This document shows, piece after piece, positions 10,430-21,505 of a stretch of 64,000 nt of DNA. The first letter of the stretch is position 1; each line of letters begins with the position of its first letter. The stretch lies in NCBI GenBank assembly GCA_903813345.2, contig CAIIXF020000001.1, positions 62,137,770 through 62,201,769 of the forward strand, in the 5' to 3' direction. Both the position numbers and the translations under genes were made by a program. Origin of the DNA: Owenia fusiformis (Eukaryota > Annelida > Polychaeta > Sabellida > Oweniidae). The notes beneath the pieces are model-generated. The model had not been told where the DNA came from, ran no database searches, and saw only the letters and a list, made by a program, of their open reading frames with translations.

Positions 10430-10810
10430 ACGTATTTAAGATTTGAAACTGCTCCGTCACAGCTGACAAAAAAATTTAAACATTATTTTTTATAAAAGAA
10501 ATTAAAAATACCCAGTACATAAAGATAGCATTAATACCTTTAGAGTTATGCTGAAAACATACACTCCCCTCCATAAGTTTGGCAACCTTTTTTCCCCAAT
10601 TGAACTACGTGTTAAAGCCTCTTTATCTTTGAATTTTTATTTACTTAACCTGCGATGAAAATACTTATACTATTGATGGAAACGTTATTTCACTTTAATT
10701 CCAATACCTCCAAATTTTCTCAATTTTTTTCCTCAATTACAGTAGGTCGAAAATTGATGATGAATTTTTGAAAATCGACATTCCCATGTTAACCAATGAG
10801 AAATGGTAGG
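10430..10810. repeat. Inverted copy of the 11.1-13 kb repeat
   Basis: This stretch is the reverse complement of about 11190-11440 and 12110-12360 (landmarks: ACTCCCCTCCATAAG, AATACCTCCAAATTTTCTC and TTACAGTAGGTCGAAAATTG). Its outer part matches 7850-7960. With the downstream units it forms a large imperfect palindrome. Confidence 0.8.
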
Positions 10811-11113
10811 TTTGCCGCAAGTCATATGACAGAATATCCATCCATTCGAGTCCTTGCAAAAAATACGAGTTAGGCAGGTAATTGAATTTGCTAACTTTAT
10901 TTAACAAAAAATTGATATGTTTCTTCAGGTTCAACAAAGTTATTGGGCTTTAAAGTCAAAATTGTTTTTCAAAAAACCTCTCCCATTGAAATAACACAGG
11001 AGGCGAAAAATTCTTTTCAAAAATGACTTTGAAGCGCTGTAACTTTAATATTCATCAAATAAACTAAACACTTAGTGTTCAAAAAAGTCAGACAATTCAA
11101 TTTTCTATATGAA

Positions 11114-12033
11114 AATATTTTTTGCTGAATCTTTTACTGAAAAGATATTCTGATTTCTGATTTGCCCCGAACCCCCCATTTCCCATTGGATTACATGGGA
11201 ATGACGATTTTCAAAAATTCATCAAATTTATCATCAATTTTCGACCTATTGTAATTGAGGAAAAAAATTTAGAAAATTTGGAGGTATTGGAAATAAAGTC
11301 AAGTTACGTATCCATCAATATAATAAGTTATATCATCGCCGGTTAAGTAAATAAAAATTCAAACGTAAACAGGCTTTACCACGTAGTTCAATGGAGAAAA
11401 AAGGTTGCCACACTTATGGAGGGGAGTGTATGTTAATATTATCGTGTCGTTATATTGTACCATTAAAAAGAAATAAAAGAAATGGTACATTTTGGAGTAT
11501 GATACTCCGACGCCGTTTTCAATTGCTTTTACTTTTAGCATTGTTGGACTTCAAACAGAAGTTAAAGTTACCCGCAAATGATATATTCATTGCATTGAGT
11601 CAGTAATTTTCTTTGATGTAGCAAAACATATGAGTAAACAATAAATTGTGTGGTCTTCCTAGTGTTTCTATGCAAAATAGCACGCTCCGTCACAGAGGAC
11701 AAATTTTTCGATACCAGCCTGTGAATATGCACCTTTGGTTAAACGTTAAACATAGGGTATCATCATTTCCCTGTTGACGTTTTATCTGTTTAAATACGGC
11801 CTTATAAGTGTAACCTATTTCCAATCAATGCTAAAATTGATTCAAAAGGAGGACATAATCCAAATTAATGGTATAGGTGTTCACTAAATTTGGCGTTTCA
11901 GAAGCTGAAAAGGTACAGTAAAAAGAAAGTTACCATATTGTAGGTCATTCAAAACTCTCGAGGGGGGTGTATTAAAATCTCAAAAAAGTAGGTCAAATAG
12001 GGTCAAAAGTAGGTCAAAGTGACATAGGGGTGA
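11114..12033. repeat. Tandem duplication, unit 1
   Basis: Unit of 918-920 bp repeated directly at 12034-12951. Landmark TGCTGAATCTTTTACTGAAA is at 11123 here and at 12041 in unit 2. Only scattered single-base differences are visible. It contains the CTCCGTCACAG motif of the 7.5-kb repeat. Confidence 0.92.
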
Positions 12034-12951
12034 TATTTTTTGCTGAATCTTTTACTGAAAAGATATCCTGATTTCTGATTTGCCCCGAACCCTCCATTTC
12101 CCATTGGATTAGATGGGAATGACGATTTTCAAAAATTCATCAAATTTATCATTAATTTTCTACCTATTGTAATTGAGGAAAAAAATTGAGAAAATTTGGA
12201 GGTATTTAAAATAAAGTCAAGTTACGTTTCCATCAATATAATAAGTTATATCATCGCCGGTTAAGTAAATAAAAATTCAAACGTAAAGAGGCTTTAACAC
12301 GTAGTTCAATGGAGAAAAAAGGTTGCCAAACTTATGGAGGGGAGTGTATGTTAATATTATCGTGTCGTTATATTGTACCATTAAAAAGAAATAAAAGAAA
12401 TGGTACATTTTGGAGTATGATACTCCGACGCCGTTTTCAATCGCTTTTACTCTTAGCATTGTTGGACTTCAAACAGAAGTTAAAGTTACCCGCAAATGAT
12501 ATATTCATTGCATTGAGTCAGTAATTTTCTTTGATGTAGCAAAACATATGAGTAAACAATAAATTGTGTGGTCTTCCTAGTGTTTCTATGCAAAATAGCA
12601 CGCTCCGTCACAGCGGACAAATTTTTCGATACCAGCCTGTGAATATGCACCTTTGGTTAAACGTTAAACATAGGGTATCATCATTTCCCTGTTGACCTTT
12701 TATCTGTTTAAATACGGCCTTATAAGTGTAACCTATTTCCAATCAATGCTAAAATTGATTCAAAAGGAGGACATAATCCAAATTAATGGTATAGGTGTTC
12801 ACTAAATTTGGCGTTTCAGAAGCTGAAAAGGTACAGTAAAAAGAAAGTTACCATATTGTAGGTCATTCAAAACTCTCGAGGGGGGTGTATTAAAATCTCA
12901 AAAAAGTAGGTCAAATAGGGTCAATAGTAGGTCAAAGTGACATAGGGGTGA
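12034..12951. repeat. Tandem duplication, unit 2
   Basis: Near-identical second unit. Differences from unit 1 include CACAGCGGACA for CACAGAGGACA and TTTAAAATAAAG for TTGGAAATAAAG. Open frames of about 60-70 codons on both strands are mirrored in each unit, but they are not obviously protein-like. Confidence 0.92.
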
Positions 12952-14117
12952 GCTTTTAGAATCACATGTTTGGCTCTATATTTACTGATTTATGAAAAAT
13001 ATTTTAAAATAAATAAAGCCACCCGAGATGACAGAAATTTTTTCTCAAAAACTAGAGCTTCAAATACAATTTACTCTTAGTCTAATCCACTTGTTTTTCT
13101 AATCGTGTAATAATTTGATGCATATATATTCTCAAGTTTGTAAATTAGATGCATATTAAGATGGAAAAATGACTAAAAATAGCCGCGAAATGGAAAAATC
13201 TTTTCTCCAAAACTAATAAGGATATGATGATTTTGTTTTGCAGCCATCTGACAAACATGTTCAGGACCTCCCAGAAACAAATTCATGGACATATGATCAC
13301 GAGAATTTGAAAAAAACATTTTTACTCAAATTATTTGGATTTAGATCGAAATGCGAGTCGCGGACTACAATATAATTTGTTCAGAGTTAATAGAAGGCAT
13401 GAATGTCAAATTATACATTTAAAATCGTTTTATTTTACTCCAATGTAGAATTCCATCTCAAGCATTATTTCAAATTATTTCAAATATGGAGTGATTCAAA
13501 TAAATAGTTTCTTAGCCATAAAGGTCAACATAGGCATTCTGAAATCTGTAACAATACATTTTCACATACAACGACCGCCCCTCTCTCAAAAAATAAACTG
13601 AGAAGAAAAGCAGAGTCACATAATTGACACTAGATACAAAGATACTAGAGAGCGACACAAATACTATATCTAGTATATTCGTTATGCAATTAAGGTACCC
13701 CTGTTTTTTATGAAAAGGAAATGGAAAATAAAATGATTGGGTGAAAGGGTTAATATCTAATTTTGCGTTGACTGAAAATAAGAATAAAATAAAATAAATA
13801 AGATTCTTAAAACTGACACTCACAGCTTTCGAACTGTATATTCAAACGTTAGTTGCCAATATTAAACCTAACAAAGCTCGGTCACATAGTACAGATGCAT
13901 ATAATATGCCATATACCCCGGCATCATGATATAACGTGAAAATAAATAATGTCTAATACCCCCTCTCTCCTCAGAACCAGAACACCAAAAATAAGGTACA
14001 TGTAGTTACATACGGGACTGATGGAAGCCAAGTATTACTGTAAATTCACAATGTGATACCGTCGGTTTTTGATCTTTGTAGTAAAATGACTCAAAAGGAA
14101 AATGTTGAATCACTCAC
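12952..14117. other. Intronic, no gene supported
   Basis: A minus-strand open frame at 13.51-13.82 kb begins with a hydrophobic, signal-peptide-like run, but it has no splice support and AT-driven composition. Positions 13.89-14.0 kb resemble the repeat at 52.38-52.50 kb (AACGTGAAAA, AATGTCTAA, CCAGAACACCA). Confidence 0.45.
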
Positions 14118-14181
14118 TGGTTGATGGTGGACTAGGAAGCAATGTTGAAGTGAGGTAGATTTTACGATCTGAAGCTTCTAC
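14118..14181 (-). CDS. PAN-domain gene, exon (unknown region)
   Basis: A 64-bp exon, phase 0 in and 1 out, between acceptor ATATTATAG and donor GTGAGTGATT. It reads VEASDRKIYLTSTLLPSPPST. It joins in frame with the preceding exon at 14.4-14.56 kb. The KIYLTSTLLP stretch looks like a terminal beta strand running into a Ser/Pro-rich linker. No domain family recognised. Confidence 0.72.
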
Positions 14182-14247
14182 CTATAATATAAATTAACAT
14201 TATAAGTTATTGAATGATTTAAAGTTCAATACAAGATATATTCTGCT

Positions 14248-14248
<1 letters not shown>

Positions 14249-14283
<35 letters not shown>
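14249..14283. repeat. (CGA)n microsatellite
   Basis: About eleven perfect or near-perfect GAC/CGA triplets, in an intron. Confidence 0.95.
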
Positions 14284-14434
14284 AAATCAAATGCTTATTT
14301 TGCAATTTCACTTTCTGCAATCATTCTGTGTGAAATATTTGAATAGAAAGGAGCAGATAATCAAAACAGATCTTTGATCATTGCAGCAGATGCACTCAAT
14401 CTTTTCATTAAAATTATGTCAGTAAAGGTGTTAC

Positions 14435-14562
14435 CCTAGATGTCGTTTGCGAGAATCTAAGAAGTGGGATCCCTGTAGCATTATGGATTGCTTCAACGAC
14501 AGCGTCTGTGACATCATCTATGTATAATAATTCCTCGAATGATGCATCTGTGGTAGCGTTAT
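14435..14562 (-). CDS. PAN-domain gene, exon (unknown region)
   Basis: A 128-bp exon, phase 1 in and 0 out, between acceptor TGTTATAG and donor GTAACA. Spliced to the previous exon it reads FLADNATTDASFEELLYID, then DVTDAVVEAIHNATGIPLL and RFSQTTSR. Two N-glycosylation sequons (NAT) are visible. The alternation of an acidic helix (SFEELLYIDDVTDAVVEAI) with short strands suggests a compact alpha/beta extracellular domain, but the family is not recognised. Confidence 0.82.
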
Positions 14563-14684
14563 CTATAACATGAAGGATGCAAGCACTGAGGTCGATATAC
14601 ATTATTATAATTGACTGTGTAATATGTATACCGCAAAGCCTGAAAGTAAAATAAGACACAGAGTGAACAAAATCGCACCCCTTC

Positions 14685-15330
14685 AGGACAGAAAATCCAA
14701 AATGGCTGCCCTAACACTTTCCTAGAATGTTCAAAGACTACTCAGTTCTAAACGTTCATACGTAGAAACATACCTAAACATTTAGATGAATCCATGAAAT
14801 GGTTTGGTTGTAGACACATCTTGTCTGGCAGGATTTAAGGACGGAAATTAAAAATGGCCGCCTTAATATTCAGAATGCCCAAAAACTAATAAGTTCTAAA
14901 CGTTCATACATGTACGTAGAAACATACCTGACAATTTCAGATAAATCCCTCAAATGGTTTGGCTGGAAACCTGTAGATAAATCTGGACTGATAGGATTTT
15001 AGGACGGAAAATCCACAATGGCCGTCTTAATACCCAGAATACCCAAAAACGAATAAGTTCTTAACTTTCATATATGTAGTAGAAACATCCCTGAAATTTC
15101 AGATGAGTCCCTCAAATAGTTTGGCTGGAAACCTGTAGACAAGTCTAAACAGGCATGATTATAGGACGCAAAATCCAATATGACCCCCTCAACATTTACT
15201 AAGAATGCCCCAACCCTAATCAGTTATTAATTTTTGTAAGCAAAAATATCCCTGAAAATTTAAGATGAACCCTTTAAACGATTTGGCTGGAAACCTGTTG
15301 ATAAACTAGCTCGACAGACAGAATTTTATA
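14685..15330. repeat. Four degenerate tandem repeats of about 160 bp
   Basis: Units start at AGGACRGAAAATCC at about 14685, 14838, 15001 and 15163. Each carries AAAATGGC(C/T)GC-like sequence early, GTTCTAAACGTTCAT in the middle and TTTGGCTGGAAACCTGTAGA late. Divergence is high between units. It lies within the intron between two well-supported exons. Confidence 0.85.
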
Positions 15331-15419
15331 TGTTGCAGCGGCTGCAGGAGTTTAGTGTATGTGTTATGTACAAAAACGTTCAAAGTGTACTCTATGTACT
15401 GTACATAATTCAATACTAC

Positions 15420-15558
15420 CTGCTAAAAATATTATTTGGAAATCTGTTTTATTGTCATTGTTGGCATCATCACTTTGGTAACACTTTGCTAGGTCAAAAT
15501 TGCTAAGGGCAGGTCTGTTTCCATCGTGATTCCAATAATTCGTTTCTATACTCCAAGT
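15420..15558 (-). CDS. PAN-domain gene, exon (unknown region)
   Basis: A 139-bp exon, phase 0 in and 1 out, between acceptor TGTATTTCAG and donor GTAGTATTG. It reads TWSIETNYWNHDGNRPALSN, then FDLAKCYQSDDANNDNKTDF and QIIFLA, one frame open throughout and rich in Asn/Asp. One cysteine and one sequon (NKT) are visible. The protein-like composition against a very AT-rich background and the good splice signals make this one of the safest exons. Domain not recognised. Confidence 0.85.
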
Positions 15559-15868
15559 CTGAAATACACAGTTGGGTGGTTACCAACATGATCACAAGGC
15601 ACTACTGACATGGGAGAAAAAATTAGTAAAATGGATAATGAAAACCGATTCTAAGCCTTTTGGGATATAGGACTGATTTTTAAAGCATCTGAGCATATTT
15701 AACGAGATTAATTTTAATATGTTTGATATGCGCGAGAGATAATATTTAAATAAACTATAATTCTCGACAGGACACAGAGTATACATTCATGATTCTGTAT
15801 ATATACGAATAGTAGACATGCATATGTTAAATTATATTGTAGTACATGGACGAGGCATTATGACTTAC

Positions 15869-15952
15869 CCCATCTGGGGCAGCTGTTACCAATTTTAGTG
15901 GTTGTTGATATGTAGAATTTTCAAAGTGTGTCTTGGAAAACGTCCAATCATT
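15869..15952 (-). CDS. PAN-domain gene, exon (unknown region)
   Basis: An 84-bp exon, phase 0 at both ends, between acceptor TCTGTTATAG-type sequence (GTTATAG) and donor GTAAGT. It reads NDWTFSKTHFENSTYQQPLK then LVTAAPDG and joins in frame to TWSIET of the next exon. A sequon (NST) supports an extracellular location. No domain recognised. Confidence 0.83.
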
Positions 15953-16038
15953 CTATAACAGCAAGGACGTTAATGAAAATACATACAGAATACCCTCCCA
16001 AATGATGCAAGATGGCAAAAATCCCACGGCTGTGAAGG

Positions 16039-16143
16039 CCCAAGTATTCTTGGCTACCCATCTATTCTGATTCTTGCCGAAGTATACTGACCTGACCCAA
16101 GTATTCTGGGTTTACTTATTTTTTCGAATACACTCGATAGATG
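16039..16143. repeat. Dispersed repeat, inverted partner at 31.30 kb
   Basis: Contains CTTGCCGAAGTATACTGACC, GACCCAAGTATTC and CACTCGATAGATGT. The reverse complement, with substitutions, lies at 31303-31408. Both copies are in introns of the same gene. Confidence 0.75.
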
Positions 16144-16674
16144 TCCGCGTTAGTTTTTTAATCATTTGTCGATGGATTCCACGTATATTCAAAAGATGGC
16201 TCCTGAAATTAATTTGGAAACCACTCATGTTTTTATAAATGATATACATGACTACCTCCGGTCAGTATGTAAAATGTACTATCATTGATTTAAGAAAAAT
16301 TACAAGGGCGGAGGACCCAATTTTTGAATATGCGTTGCGTGTTGTATCAAACATAAGGTAAAACGCAATGGCCGATCTGGCGGAAGACAGGCGCCCGCCC
16401 CTCCTCCTTTGGAGGGCCCCAAAAAGTGAGGGCCAAAAAACGTATAGGGCAAAAAATCGTCTTCTCTCCACATAAATTGAGCAATTAAGGTAACAACTCG
16501 GCATTACTGGGCATGATTTATTTTAATTTTGAGCCCGTTTTCATAAACTGGGCTTACATTTTCAAATTTAGGACCCCCTACTCTTGATTTTCAGATCCGC
16601 CCCTGGAATGTTAGAATTTTTACAGCCACTGTATATCTTCAGTTCGTTTTTTACTTTTTATGTAAATTTGGACA
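16144..16674. other. Intronic; remnant repeats only
   Basis: Contains GATCCGCCCCTGG at about 16594, like an end of the CACTGGCGGATCC-type element at 60.5 kb. No exon supported. Confidence 0.4.
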
Positions 16675-17434
16675 AAAGGATCTAGTGCACTCTCCATTAT
16701 GATTTCCCCATGTACAAAATGAATCATTTTTAGGTGTAACATAAAGAATACAATGTCACATAATACTTTGGCAAGTATCTAAGCATTTGGACCCACATGG
16801 GCTGAGGTTGAGGTCATTGAGTTCAGCAAGGGTGTATTGACTTGACAGTCGGTGTGTTCCATTGACTAAACATGTGGATATCATCAGATTCCAATGGAAG
16901 CCATTGGTTTCTATTGATTTTCACAAATATACCGAAAATACACTATTATTATTATCATATGACCTGAAGCGATTGCAAATTAAATAATTTCACAATATGA
17001 CATAACTGGATCAGATGTGCAAATATAAAGTATGCAATCGATTCAGGTCATACTTAAAATTGAAAGATTATACATTTTTTCATCATTTTTTCCTACAAAG
17101 TGGCTATAGAAAAATGCTTCAAAAGCAACTTTTACACTTATGAAATGCCATACAACTTTGTTACCAAAGATTATACTGTTAAGTTTCATTAATTAAATGG
17201 ATTTTGACAAACACAAAAATACTTCCTGGTTTGGCATCTCTACCCCTGTACACTTTATGATTGAATATTGGCCCTAATAAGTGGCCCATTCATCAATACA
17301 GTGCTGAATATAGGTCAACAAGATACTAGTGTACATATAATTTAATAATAAAAGCAGTATATTCATTTTGAAAAATCAGATGAATTTATTTTTGTACATG
17401 GGGAGATCATAATGGAGGGCGCACTAGATCCTTT
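16675..17434. mobile_element. AAAGGATC-MITE, copy 1
   Basis: About 760 bp with terminal inverted repeats starting AAAGGATCTAGTGC and including CATTATGATNTCCCCATG. An internal inverted pair TATGACCTGAAGCGATTGCA / TGCAATCGATTCAGGTCAT lies in the middle. It is about 85-90 percent identical by eye to the second copy at 22.8-23.6 kb, in the same orientation. No coding frame. Superfamily unclear because no target duplication is convincing. Confidence 0.85.
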
Positions 17435-18400
17435 ATTCGTGTAAAAAAACATGAGTGTATTCCTGAAAACAAAAATCCAATAGTAATAAAATGATTTAAT
17501 TTCCTCGTCATTATTTTATGACATCTTTGCTAGTGACAGTGACAGCAACATATTTTCACAACGGGAAACACTATTTTGTAAGCACTACTAAGAAAGAATA
17601 CTTTATGTGTTATCCATAAGTAATAACCACGACTAACTACTAATTCTCAGGAATAAAAAGTTCACTCTATTGAGAGATAGATAGAGTTTATCCTTGGACC
17701 AGTTACGTCTTATCCGTGTGTCATATGACTACTGTGTTAATTAACTAAGTAAAGTATTCCAATTAAAAAGTGTTTAATTGTATGTTTGCATGCAGCAAGC
17801 GTTTAATAATTCTTCGCATATATAATATTGTCCATAAAAGAGTCTGATATATAATATTGTCCATAAAAGATCGGTCTGATAATTACAAGTAACTCATGTT
17901 TATTTTAAAACTATTCTTTACGAATTTATGATAAGTGTATAATGTTCAATGCTCGCCAGATATGGGGGTAACCAAGATGTATTTAAATACATACAAATCG
18001 CAGTCAGTGATTGTTCTCCACACTCACCCCTCCCCCTTCCTGACATGAACTATTTTGTAAAACCATTGACAGTGTGGAAAGGATTCTTACACTCGAGTGT
18101 CAAGGGGGGGGAGGGGGCAGTTATAAAAATTTTCAAAACTGCTCAACATGGTGAAAACTTCACGTTTTTAAAGAATGCTTGCCCGGCGAGTGGTTTGCTC
18201 TGGATTGCGAGAGAACAAAAACTTTGAATTAGGATTTTTCCTAATACTATCATTAATCTAAACAACTTTTTAAACCGTCTCTGATTACATATCATGCCAA
18301 TTAATACCATTATTGTGTTGACAGGATTAAATATGATATCTATGGAATTATAATTTAATGAACTCAATAGTCTAAATGATAATAAGTTCATAATTTAGTC
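17435..18400. other. Intronic; short tandem duplication
   Basis: Holds a 29-bp direct duplication around TATAATATTGTCCATAAAAG at 17820-17870 and a G-rich run near 18107. No exon supported. Confidence 0.5.
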
Positions 18401-18570
18401 TTGGCTGACTAGTCTTGCATCATCAGAGTTGGATTGCAAATACCTCCCTAAATCAAATAATTTAAATTTACAAATTTACTAGTGTACGGGGTGGGGAAAC
18501 AAGTCTCCATCCATCCACTAAAGTTTAAAAGGAAGACTATAGTGTCCCGTGAATTCATTATAATTATCTT
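18400..18570. repeat. Direct repeat outside the 1.3-kb inverted repeat, left
   Basis: Resembles 25.90-26.06 kb in the same orientation: TTACTAGTGTACGGGG / CTACTAGAATGCGGGG, GGAAACAAGTCTCC / GGAAACAAGTTTCC, then CACTAAA. Diverged, so older than the inverted repeats it flanks. Confidence 0.65.
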
Positions 18571-18574
18571 AAAC

Positions 18575-19896
18575 AGGATCTTAAGAGGTTCTGGACAAAT
18601 CATTTGATTCTGGACTTGTCATATTTTTTTTTCAACGAAATCACATCCAAGGGTTGAATTTTTATTAGCTATTTAGAGAGTGAGTCCTGCCTAGTATTAA
18701 TTTCAATAAAAAAGTTAAAATAGAACCCTGTTTGAGAGTCAATCTAATACTTACATTACATTGATAAATTAAGGCAAATCCTGAAATATTTTTAAAGTGC
18801 ATTTTTTATGAAATATTATCCAGCAAGTATTTAAATGAAACGGTCTTATTTAAATACAAATCATAACATGATATTTTTCATGAAACATTTTTCAATGAAA
18901 TTCACTTGAAGGGTCAAGATAAAACGAGCTAATTTAGGTGAAAACCCTTACATGATGATGTGTTTTCATAACTTCTTTCATAAAATTCCATCAAGGGGTG
19001 AAGATAAAATGATCGAATTTAAGTGATTTAAGGATCACGAGAATATGTTTTCTTTGATATTTTCTATGAAATCCCATCCAATGGTCAAGGTAAAATTTTG
19101 ATTTTGATTTTGATTTGGTCACGTGTTCGAAAGACATATAAGGCCCATAGAACCATATAGGAACGTCATTTTGAATGTCATGTGATAGATCCATATAAGG
19201 CTTTTAGAACCATTTATGGAAAGATGAGGGGAAACCCCTGACACCTGTTTCACGATTTTTATGCACTTCATTATTGTACCGAAGTTTGCCGATTCGATTC
19301 GTCCTATTTCGGAATCCTGGTGACAATTTTATACTCCATTGGAGTATTTTTGACCTACTTCTTATGACGGAAATTCCCGAACCTTGTTCGGATTAATCCG
19401 GATTTTCTGACCTACCTTATCTATCGAGATTTCACGAGTTAACATTCGTCTCATTCCGGAATCCTGGTGACAATTTCATACTCCATTGGAGTATTTTTGA
19501 TCTACTTTTTCTGGATTTTGCCCTACTTATTATATCTTGACAACAAGCAAATCAAAAAGTTCGACATGAACGGGTCTCGATCAACTAACCTAGACAATGG
19601 AAGCCAGGCACGCTAACCATGAGGCCAACGAGCTACCGATATGAAAGAACAAAAGTATATTATATTTATACCGAGCGTCAATTCAAAATGATCCTCACTT
19701 AAATACGACTCGTCAGTTGTATCCAGAATAGTAGAACGCCTATGGCGCTAGTGAATAACCAAGTCCCAGGTGAGTGGTTCGTATCCCTCCGTGATATACT
19801 ATTTTTGTTTTATTAAATACGACAGAAAGGAGCAAGGTGTAGGTTGAAAACAAGACGTTAGTTTGTTTCAAAACAGTTTGGAAACATTAATCTCTG
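18575..19896. repeat. Long inverted repeat, left arm
   Basis: About 1.32 kb that recurs inverted at 24557-25885 with few differences. Outer end GGATCTTAAGAGGTTCTGG, inner end GGAAACATTAATCTCTG. The arm contains a tRNA-like segment (19.58-19.65 kb, minus strand). The remainder has no intact coding frame; CCATGGAGTAT-like and GGTCAAAAATACTCC motifs repeat within it. Confidence 0.92.
19583..19650 (-). mobile_element. tRNA-like SINE head (left arm copy)
   Basis: Minus strand shows A box TAGCTCGTTGG and B box GATCGAGACC at tRNA spacing. The mirror copy is at 24822-24890. The cloverleaf is imperfect, so it is read as a SINE head within the inverted repeat. Confidence 0.6.
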
Positions 19897-20688
19897 GAAC
19901 ATTATTTTTTCAACACTGATACAAATTTCCCTGACATTTCCCTGACATGTCTACCGTTTCAAAATTCCCGGTCATCTTTGGCACTTTTGACCTAATTTTA
20001 AAATTACCTGACATTTCCAGCACTTGGAAAATCAAGTCAATTTCCCTGACATTTCCAGGTGTGTACGAACCCTGGAAATATCCCACTGGCTCGCCCTATG
20101 AATCGCTAGCACAGATTGGATTGATTAGTGTTTCAAAATGGTGGACGAAGTGTTTGATTAGATAATTTACATATTAAGCTTCTTAAAGGGGCAACAAGGC
20201 CTGTACATAGAAAATTCGAAATTTTTTACATTTTCTGAATTTTTAGGGCAACATTTTGCTTTAACATCTTTTTTATACATTTTTTCTTAAAATGTATGGA
20301 TAAACAATAAAATTTCAGCATTAAGCAGTGCAAATTCAGTTCAAAGCTTCTATAAAGGGAGTCCAACTTATAGATTTTGAAAATCCGAAGAATATCAGCA
20401 GCTTAAATCACGCCTTGTGATCATACAAAATGGATGGAGGGGGGGGGGGGGGGGGGGTAGGCGATTTCTGGAAGAAAACTCAACAAATTTGGAAGATTTA
20501 TTTTTTTCAAGATAAAATTTACAACTGTAAGGTCTTCTAGTATTCTTTGAACTGATACGCTTCTAAGATATGAGATCTATTATAAAAGGCGCATCATCAT
20601 CATCATCATCAACGTGCAAAAGTCAATGTTTTTGCTATAAATCAGGCAACAATGGTCTACACGACCTGTAATAAATAGGTATGAGGGG
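19897..20688. other. Spacer of inverted repeat: TTTCCCTGACATTTCC repeats, poly-G
   Basis: At 19.92-20.08 kb TTTCCCTGACATTTCC and variants recur five times. A 19-base G run at 20439-20457 and (CAT)n at 20592-20611 follow. No gene. Confidence 0.7.
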
Positions 20689-20689
20689 C

Positions 20690-21505
20690 GTTATTAGAGA
20701 ATTTTCGTTATAAGTTTTTTAAAAACTTATACGTATACTTATACTTATAAACCCAATAAACAAGGTGTTTCATAATTTCCTAATTCGTCGGGAAATATCT
20801 CCTAGGACGGTAATAAAAAGGGCCAATGGCATACCATCCGTACCCCCTTGATGTAAAACATGTTTAGTTGTGTCATATGTGTTTTCTAGAATCAAATAGG
20901 CTGATATATATAGCACACGGGTTTTACAGATTTATCTACTCTCAAATATATTTTTTGTAGATGATCGTTTTGAATCACCTTGTAGAAATAACGAAGGGAG
21001 AATTAGTTCAGCTAATGAATGAGTCGAGCTATTTGATTGGATACTATGCCTATTCAGCCGATTAATTTTAATAAGCCATTCTGGTCAGTAGGTCCACACA
21101 TATACTATGCGGAGATCCAACTCTGTAAGTTTATAATCTGCGTATAAAGGCCCTTTTATACGTTAAAACTTAAAAATTGACCTTATAATTTCATGAGAAC
21201 TTTGAAATGATCGACTCGTTCGTGTAGTGATTCACTTTAAAGGGTCTTGTTTATCGTACACTACAAGGACCCGTCAACTAGAATTTAGTTTATCGTGTTC
21301 ATAATTGACACTAGCAAAGGACATTGTATTCGCAGTCCCTAGTTGATGATGAAGCTTGACTATATCGGGAATAGTTATGCCCCACTTGGTACAGATTATG
21401 AAAATCAATTTGAATTGATTTTAGTTCGACAAGACCCTTTAAACTATAAGTATACGTATAAGTTTTTGAAACAACTTATAACGAAAATTCTCTATTATCA
21501 CAACA
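20690..21505. mobile_element. MITE with TAGAGAATTTTCGTTATAAG ends
   Basis: Left terminus TAGAGAATTTTCGTTATAAG and its complement at about 21481-21500 form inverted repeats of about 55 bp (including ACTTATACGTATACTTATA). A second, inner inverted pair is AAAGGGTCTTGT (21240) and ACAAGACCCTTT (21429). The flanking TTAT may be target duplication. An open frame of about 87 codons at 21.34-21.60 kb is not protein-like. Confidence 0.78.

Noticed and set aside
11391-12524. Paired 60-71 codon open frames in both 918-bp units, on both strands
   Set aside because: Their repetition follows from the DNA duplication; composition and lack of motifs give no support for a protein.
13512-13823. Secreted small protein on the minus strand
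   Set aside because: Phe/Leu-rich open frame in very AT-rich DNA, no splice sites and no conservation evidence.
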